Source: Penicillium oxalicum | Lineage: Eukaryota; Ascomycota; Eurotiomycetes; Eurotiales; Aspergillaceae | Reading direction: 5' to 3' | DNA: 64,000 nt | Assembly (NCBI RefSeq): GCF_001723175.1 | Contig: NC_064657.1 | Span: 992,001 to 1,056,000, forward strand | The notes under the pieces: generated by a model | What the model was told of the DNA's origin: nothing | The model's database searches: none | What the model saw: the letters and a program-made list of their open reading frames with translations, nothing else | Made by a program: the position numbers and the translations under genes | Shown: piece after piece, positions 57,904 to 64,000 of the stretch | Numbering within the stretch: position 1 is the first letter of the stretch | How the letters are laid out: each line of letters opens with the position of its first letter

Positions 57904-57956
57904 ACAGCATCACGACGTGAGCGTAGGTGTTTGATGCTGTCACGACGACGCTCACG
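57904..57956. repeat. Two interleaved 9-base inverted repeats
   Basis: ACAGCATCA (57904-57912) pairs with TGATGCTGT (57932-57940), and CGTGAGCGT (57916-57924) pairs with ACGCTCACG (57948-57956). The order A-B-A'-B' is that of an H-type pseudoknot in RNA. Confidence 0.8.
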
Positions 57957-60881
57957 AGGCATGATGGTTTCTCTAATCTAGACTTCAAAACACGAGACTA
58001 ATACCCAGTATAACATATCAAATACATGATCCACATATGTCATAGAGACGGGCGAGGAATATTGAGATCTCCATCATTAATTCCTCACCAGATCCAGCAG
58101 TGGTAAGCTCACCGGGCAACCCTGTCTCTAGCTCCACGCGCGCGATATGCTCGTGCCTTCCATGAGGGCAAGGAAGTCTCCTGATGAAAATCGATATGGA
58201 AGCACTTCAATATCTCTCGTCTCGCCAAAACAACAAGAAATCTGGAACCTGCTGTCAATTCTTCTTCCCACCTCATCTCATTGTATATGAGTACATTCAT
58301 ATCGGCTGCAGCTCGTGGCTTTTCGTAATGTAATTCCATTGGGGGCTTAGTTGATCTTGAGGCGCATGAAACAATAAGCAAAACTTACGACTTAGAGTCT
58401 TGGCTCATTATATATATACATACATGTTTGCTGCTTTAACACTGCTGATCATGGATCCTGCCTAATCAAGTAAAGATGAAGGGGGACATTATGCGTGGCA
58501 ACGGTGGATATGGTAAAGGTCGAGAGAGACGTTAGATGAGACTTTGCTAGATGCTCATGCACAACCGCAATACCGAAAAACGAAATGTATATCGAAGATC
58601 AGGTGAAATGTCACATTAGAGGCTCGAAGTTGATGACATGGAGGACGTCGTGTCCTGGATACCGCTACACAGTTCTTTGACTGCTTGTGTTTCTTCCGTT
58701 GACTCTTAATTTGGTGTGGCCTAACAAGAAAACGCGGTTTTATATCAGTATAGATTCATCCATAGAGCCCGAGCGTTGCTCCTGCGAACTGCCTGAATGC
58801 CCGGCGTCTTCAGGGGCATGAATATACTTCCTTCGGAAGGAGTGACGTCGGGAAACGAGTTACGCTCGTCAATTTGACTCATCATTCTTGTCTTAAAGAG
58901 AGACGGAGGGCCCGAATTCTATGTCAAGTCAGGATTCCGAATAATTGAAAACAAAAATTGTCTAGGAAGAGACTTGGGAAAGAAGCTTAGGAAGAGGGCT
59001 CAGATACGGTCAAAACTCGGGGGTATTCGCGGCAAAGTTTCAGTAGCGCGAATTATTCTTTAAGCCTTGGAAGAAAGTGAAGAATCAGGCCAGACTTCGT
59101 CTTCTACCGAGGGCCATCGCGTGGAATTCAAACTATACAATACGTCTTGCTGGGTAATCAAATAAGAATTCTGTGCAGGGGGGGGGGGGGGGGTTGCAAG
59201 TTCTATGGAGACTCGGTGAGGAACGATGCAGCATTGACAAGTCACCTGACTGTTATAAGAGACATTTATTTTGCGTTGGATCGCGTCTGAGTCAAAGAGC
59301 TCTATACCAGGTAAGATTCTGTTGCCTGTATCGCATCCCCTCGCCCCATTCTCGTCTTTTGGTCTGACGATCATTAGTCATGAACAAATTCGGAATTTCA
59401 ACAATTCAAACGAAGATAAAGGGAGATTGCATAAGGGTTGAGCATTATCCACGAATCCACGCAGCTCACAAGAAGCGACAAAAGATACTACGGGTTCTCA
59501 CCGCGAGAGTACAGTCATGAAATTCTTGACCCAAGATTCTTAGTCAGCAAGTCAGAAGATTGAAGAATCGTGCGTTGAATCACTGTTACATGATGCTTCA
59601 ACTACAGTCCAAGCTGACGCGCGCCAGCGATCAAGACAGGAGAGCCGTCATGCCGATTCACTCGAAAGCACGTGGTCCTTGCTGCCAAAGCTGATGGACC
59701 GTTCCAGTTTGTGGGCCACAGGGCATCTTTCGGTGACTTCACGAATGTCTACTTGAGCCCCACGTGGTAGCCAGAATCCAGCCCTCGTGTTATTTCACGT
59801 CACGCTGCTGTGGACACAAAAGTTGAGTGATGTCGCTTGGCGCCAGGTGTCCATCCGAATGGCACTCTGAGCCACAGGCTTCAACTTCTGGGCACAAAAG
59901 TAAGCTTTTTCGAAAGCGTACGGAGATGACTCGATGCCGCGTGTAGCACGGAACGAGACTCAGCTTTTCATAGGCCACTGCGGCGCGTCTGCAGCACGTA
60001 TCTCATTCCTGCGTGTCGGTACAAGCGCAGAGAATAGTCGAGAGAACACACGTGCTTCTCAAGGACATGATCCGATCAAGGACTGAGAAGTGTCAAGCGG
60101 GTCAACTATCTTTATCCATCAAAGGTCACCGTTTCGACCAGGATTGTAACGGGGGCAATCTCAGGATGCATCCTCTCAACGATGGTGTGTCGCTCGACCG
60201 GATCCGCAGAGGAAGGGCATGTGTTCAGGAGCGCTCATGATTGGCGATTAAGTAGAACGCCAGTCCTTTTGTGGCAAAGCTTCGCCGACCTGCAGATCGC
60301 GGGTGATTGGTGGACTCTTGTTGACAATAACGCCAAGACATCCCCAGTTGGAGAGAGAGGGGCACATGATCCACTTCTTTTTGCCGGCTCTTCAGGTACA
60401 CCCTCCCGTTTTCCCGGAATGCTCGACTCAAGTGGCGGGTTACTGACTTGCATGGCAATAGCTACAGCCAGCAGACCCCTAAGAAGAACACTAGTCGGTG
60501 TGCGCTTTAGAAAAATGAGCGTAGTCAAACGGATCAATCTCAGACTGTCGGAAGAGAAAGGCGTAGAAAGCTTGTACCGCAAAACAACAAGCAAAGAATC
60601 TCTGGAGACTCAGATATGGAGACAGGGCAAATATGCCGTCTAAGCACCGTCCAAGCTTCCCGTTGCCGAGTACCGGCAATCAAAAAGCAGATGTTCATTA
60701 TGGGCCTGACGCTCTACCGGTTTGTTATGCACACCGGGTGCTCGGGCCTTATTCTAATTAGAGTGCAAACGACCCTATAGGATTCTTGCGCGTTGACATG
60801 TGCATCAAGGGATCGTCGCCAATTTGACCACCTTCCTGAATAAGATATGAAACGGTTCGATACTCCAAAAAAATGTGCTCC

Positions 60882-60932
60882 CACGTGCCTCACGACATTC
60901 CCATTCCCTTTGAAGGCTCGACGATGCACGTG
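60882..60932 (+). promoter_or_regulatory. Two Pho4/NUC-1-type CACGTGGG sites
   Basis: CACGTG at 60882-60887 (reads GCACGTGGG on the minus strand) and at 60927-60932 (reads GCACGTGGG on plus) lie 114-164 bases upstream of the phosphoesterase ATG. Flanking GGG matches the high-affinity context of Pho4-family bHLH regulators. Confidence 0.5.
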
Positions 60933-60947
60933 GGTACGGATCGGAAA

Positions 60948-60956
60948 TTATAAAAC
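60948..60956 (+). promoter_or_regulatory. TATA-like box of the phosphoesterase gene
   Basis: TTATAAAAC lies about 90 bases upstream of the ATG at 61046, just after the second CACGTGGG site. Confidence 0.5.
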
Positions 60957-61045
60957 GATGAGATCTCCCGGAGCAAAAGTTCTTCTTTCTCTTCAACCAG
61001 AAAATTGATATCTTTACTGCAGTAGAGGCCGAAACTACACGCATC

Positions 61046-62495
61046 ATGAAGACCAACTCTCTTCTCCCTTTACTGGGTCTCTCCGGCGCTGCCGTTGGCG
61101 CCGCTGTGAGCCACAAGCAGTCTCCCTTCGGCTACACCTCGGGTTCCAAGGAGTCCATTGCGAACATGAAGGACAAGATTGAGAATGTTGTCTGGATTTT
61201 GATGGAGAACCGTGGTTTCGACAACATTCTGGGCGGCGTTCACAAGAAAGAACTCGACAACGTCGTCAACAACGGCCCCTTCTGCAACCCGCTCTCCGTC
61301 TCAGACCCCAAGGGCCAAAAAATGTGCAGTCAGTTCAAGGACTTTGACTCGGTCATCCACGACCCCGACCACTCAGTGACTGGTGTCAACTTTGAACTCT
61401 ACGGTACCTGGAATCCCGACAATGAGGCCATTGCCAACGGCACTCTTAAGGCCAACTTGTCAGGCTTCGTCCAACGCCAGGTTGAGCGCTACAAGATCGA
61501 TCCTAAGCTCGCCACCGAAGAGGTCATGGGCTACTACTCCGAGGATGAGATCCCCACCATGGTGGACTTGGTGAACGAGTTCACCACTTTCAACTACTGG
61601 CACTCTTGTGTCCCGGGCGTAAGTCGTCTACTTTGCAGGCAGAATCTCTTACCATAAATCCCCCGATCAATTGGCCTGATTTAGATTTTCCGTCCAGCCT
61701 ACCAACCCGAACCGTCTCTGCGCTGTCGCTGGTACCCCTGACGGCCACGGCAAGAATGACAATGACTTCGACGTCTCCGCCATCCCAATCCCCAGCATCT
61801 TTGAGGTGGCCTCCAGCAAGAACATCTCCTGGAAGAACTACGATGGCACCAACGGCGCTTTCCTTTCGGACGCCATGTTCTTCGAATGGACTGCCGCCCA
61901 CGCCAAGTCCAACGTCGTGCCCCTCGAGCACTTCTTCCAGGATGCTCTCCTGGGAACACTCCCCAAGCTCTCCTACATCAATCCTTCCTGCTGCGGCCTC
62001 GACACCAACTCCATGCACCCTTCCGGCCAGATTTCTACCGGCCAGGTTCTCCTGAAGCAAGTCTATGATGCTCTCCGCGCCAGCCCTCAGTGGGAGAAGA
62101 CCATGCTGCTGATCACCTTCGACGAGACCGGTGGCTTCTTTGACCACGTTGCTCCCCCCTTGGCTGTTCGCCCTGATGACAAGACCTACACCGAAACCGC
62201 CAAGGACGGCAGCGTGTACACTCTGAACTTTGACCGTCTCGGTGGCCGTATGCCCACTTGGCTCGTCTCACCTTACTCTCCCAAGGGATACGTTGAGAAC
62301 ATGGGTGTTGACCCCGCCACTGGCAAGTCCTCTTCGTACTCTGCCACTTCCGTCCTCAAGACCCTGGGCTATCTCTGGGATCTGGAGGACTTGAGCCCTC
62401 GTGTCTCCCACTCTCCCACCTTTGATCACTTGATCGGTCCCAAGGTCCGCAAGTCGGCTCCTCAGACCCTGGCCGTTCCTCACCCCTTCCCTTAG
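61046..62495 (+). CDS. Secreted phosphoesterase (phospholipase C / acid phosphatase family, PF04185)
   Basis: Two exons, 61046-61618 and 61698-62495, in phase, 456 residues. The signal peptide is MKTNSLLPLLGLSGAAVGAA. The metal site is built from IENVVWILMENRGFDNILGG (the ENRxFD motif), SCVPGPTNPNRLCAVAGT and LLITFDETGGFFDHVAPP (DExGGFxDHV), all intact. Family members hydrolyse phosphomonoesters or the phosphodiester of phospholipids; fungal ones are secreted acid phosphatases or phosphatidylglycerol-specific phospholipase C, and sequence alone does not decide. Pho4-type motifs in the promoter suggest induction by phosphate starvation. Confidence 0.92.
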
Positions 62496-63505
62496 ACAGT
62501 TTGATTGCCTGGAATTATGAACACCTGATGATGTGAAATTCTTTTTGCTTGAACTTCTTGTCACTTTTTTCTTTCACTTCTTTTCTTCCTATGTCAAGGA
62601 TGCCTGGACAACTTCACGAAATATTTTGAATGGGCGGCATATCGTGAGTCGCCATCAAACTGGCACTTTCATAAAACTTTTATGACTGAATACCATCTTT
62701 TCTTCGTTTATAGAACATTTTTACACACAGCTATGTACTTTTCATGTCCATTCTTTGCTTGATGTCCACCAATACCTCACATTCTAGCCACTGCTCTGTA
62801 ATCATTTGAGTACCTACTATCAATCCGCATTGCATCTACACAGTAATCCCATCGAACCTTTCCATTCTATAATAAAAATCCTCGTATTAAACAAGTATTT
62901 GACCTGCACAATATCACAAGGCACATAACATGGTGACTGCACATGTTATGTCATATCCTCTTGGATTGAAAGAAAATCTAGTGGAATTTCTGCATTTCCC
63001 TGGTAACTCAAGACTATCCTGTAGCTACTTGAGGAAATTGATGCACTACAGCGGTCTTTTATCTCTGTCTATAGAGATAACACCGCGGTTCAATTATTGA
63101 GTTTAATGAGGCCCAAGAACACAGTATCTCAGGAAATTCGGCAATTTCAAGGGTGTGAGGCGAGTATTACCCTGCATTTCTCGCAAATGATGAATTTTTT
63201 CCAACACAATGTCACCCTTGACGACCTCTTTCTCTGGAACCGCTCAAGTCAGTCAAAAGGACATCTACAACTGTACAGGGCTCAGCAGAAGGGAGCAGAT
63301 AAGAAGACACAAAACCTGAGTGATTTTGTTGAGATAGAGACCTAGGCAAAGGCACTACATACCCACTTGAGGTCGAAACTAAATGCTCTTATCATGCATA
63401 ATACAGAAACGCACAGTGGACTCAGGATAATCATAAAAAGGAAAATTCAATTTCACATGGCTGCGGCCTTGAGCCAGAAAGATATCATGCCATGACTACC
63501 GTTGC
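62496..63505. other. Intergenic between convergent genes
   Basis: 3' flanks of the phosphoesterase (+) and wall protein (-) genes; AT-rich, nothing else seen. Confidence 0.65.
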
Positions 63506-64000
63506 TTACAGCACAACCAGAACGAGCATCGCATAAAGAGTGCCCACAAGAGTCGACACGGCCTTCTTGGAGGTAGCAGCATTGAAGACTGGAGACTGAG
63601 TAGGGCCAACAGGAACGCTGTAGGTCGAGTGTCCTCCAGGGTACACGCCACTACTCTTCATGGTGGAGCCAGCACTAGCTCCCACAGGAGTGTTGACATG
63701 AGTGCTGGACGCGTGAGGAACAGAGGTGGTGACGACTGGATTGGGGCCAGCAACAGGAGGCACAACAGTGGGCCAAATGGTGTTGGTCACCGTCACAGTT
63801 GAGACCTTGCTAGTGGTGATCGTGTGGGTGCTAGAACCAGAAACGAAGGTCTCAGTCACCGGGCAGACAGTGGTAGTCTCAAAGGTCGTGAGAGTTGTAG
63901 CAGGCGCAGGAACCACAGTCACGGTAGACACAGTGCTGTAGACGGAGGTCATGGTGTGGGTTCCGGAGATCACAGTAGTGGTGACAGGGCAAACAGTGGT
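63506..64000 (-). CDS. Ser/Thr-rich GPI-anchored cell-wall protein, 3' part only
   Basis: The frame is open from the right edge to the stop at 63506, about 165 codons; the 5' end lies outside the window. It contains repeated valine/threonine modules with a single Cys-Pro: TTTVCPVTTTVISGTHTMTS and TTTVCPVTETFVSGSSTHTI, separated by VYSTVSTVTVVPAPATTLTT-like text. A Pro/Ser stalk and a C-terminal hydrophobic GPI signal (STLVGTLYAMLVLVVL) follow. This is the usual design of fungal wall mannoproteins; role structural or adhesive by inference. Confidence 0.85.
   Translation of the reverse strand, partial: TTVCPVTTTVISGTHTMTSVYSTVSTVTVVPAPATTLTTFETTTVCPVTETFVSGSSTHTITTSKVSTVTVTNTIWPTVVPPVAGPNPVVTTSVPHASSTHVNTPVGASAGSTMKSSGVYPGGHSTYSVPVGPTQSPVFNAATSKKAVSTLVGTLYAMLVLVVL

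Larger units (their letters stand above)
57957..61045. other. Gene-poor region, 3.1 kb
   Basis: No supported gene. Contains a run of 16 G at 59178-59193 and a 153-codon frame at 60182-60643 (+) with no recognisable features. The last 170 bases are the phosphoesterase promoter. Confidence 0.55.

Overview
The window looks like nuclear DNA of a filamentous ascomycete, most likely Eurotiales (Aspergillus/Penicillium type). Genes are split by short introns of about 50-110 bases with GTAAGT/GTATGT-like donors, CTAAC/CTGAC branch sites and YAG acceptors. The recognisable proteins are typical of that group: COP9 subunit 1, Hrd1, Rim2-type carrier, DUF3431, DUF7587, DUF7707, a free-standing DUF2156 protein and a GH71 mutanase. 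I saw no prokaryotic, organellar or viral segment and no convincing tRNA or rRNA gene. Exon models were assembled by hand from reading frames, splice signals and phase bookkeeping; none is backed by transcripts.

Left part (0.8-20 kb): DUF3431 membrane protein (-), mitochondrial pyrimidine-nucleotide-type carrier (+), Hrd1 ubiquitin ligase (-, with one frame break), alkaline ceramidase (-), an unrecognised coiled-coil protein (-), MFS transporter (+) and a small GPI-anchored surface protein (+). Middle part (19-34 kb): an eroded Gfo/Idh/MocA oxidoreductase, a P450, a LaeA-like methyltransferase and a Ras-like protein lacking its nucleotide-binding motifs (all -). Next comes a very large (+) gene whose seven phase-compatible exons join a GH71 alpha-1,3-glucanase to a complete subtilisin-type protease. 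Right-middle part (34-50 kb): COP9 subunit 1 (-) divergent from an SDR (+), a DUF7707 GPI protein (-), a DUF7587 protein (+), a Ypt35-like PX protein (+) and a DUF2156 aminoacyl-tRNA-dependent transferase (-).

From 49.9 to 61.0 kb there is an 11-kb block with no recognisable protein gene, in a window otherwise averaging about one gene per 2.5-3 kb. Its centre (54.4-58.0 kb) holds four repeat families. One is about fifteen cassettes, roughly 165 bases apart, with constant flanks around a stem-loop whose arms change sequence but usually stay complementary. The others are three 62-base hairpin repeats, a 13-base microsatellite and about nine 30-base hairpin units, followed by a pair of interleaved inverted repeats. 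A TATA-like promoter and good splice signals on the minus strand at 57.0-57.5 kb point a transcript into the array, so a structured non-coding RNA locus is my leading guess for the undescribed element here.

The right end has a secreted phosphoesterase with two Pho4-type promoter motifs (+) and the 3' part of a serine/threonine-rich GPI wall protein (-) that runs off the window.
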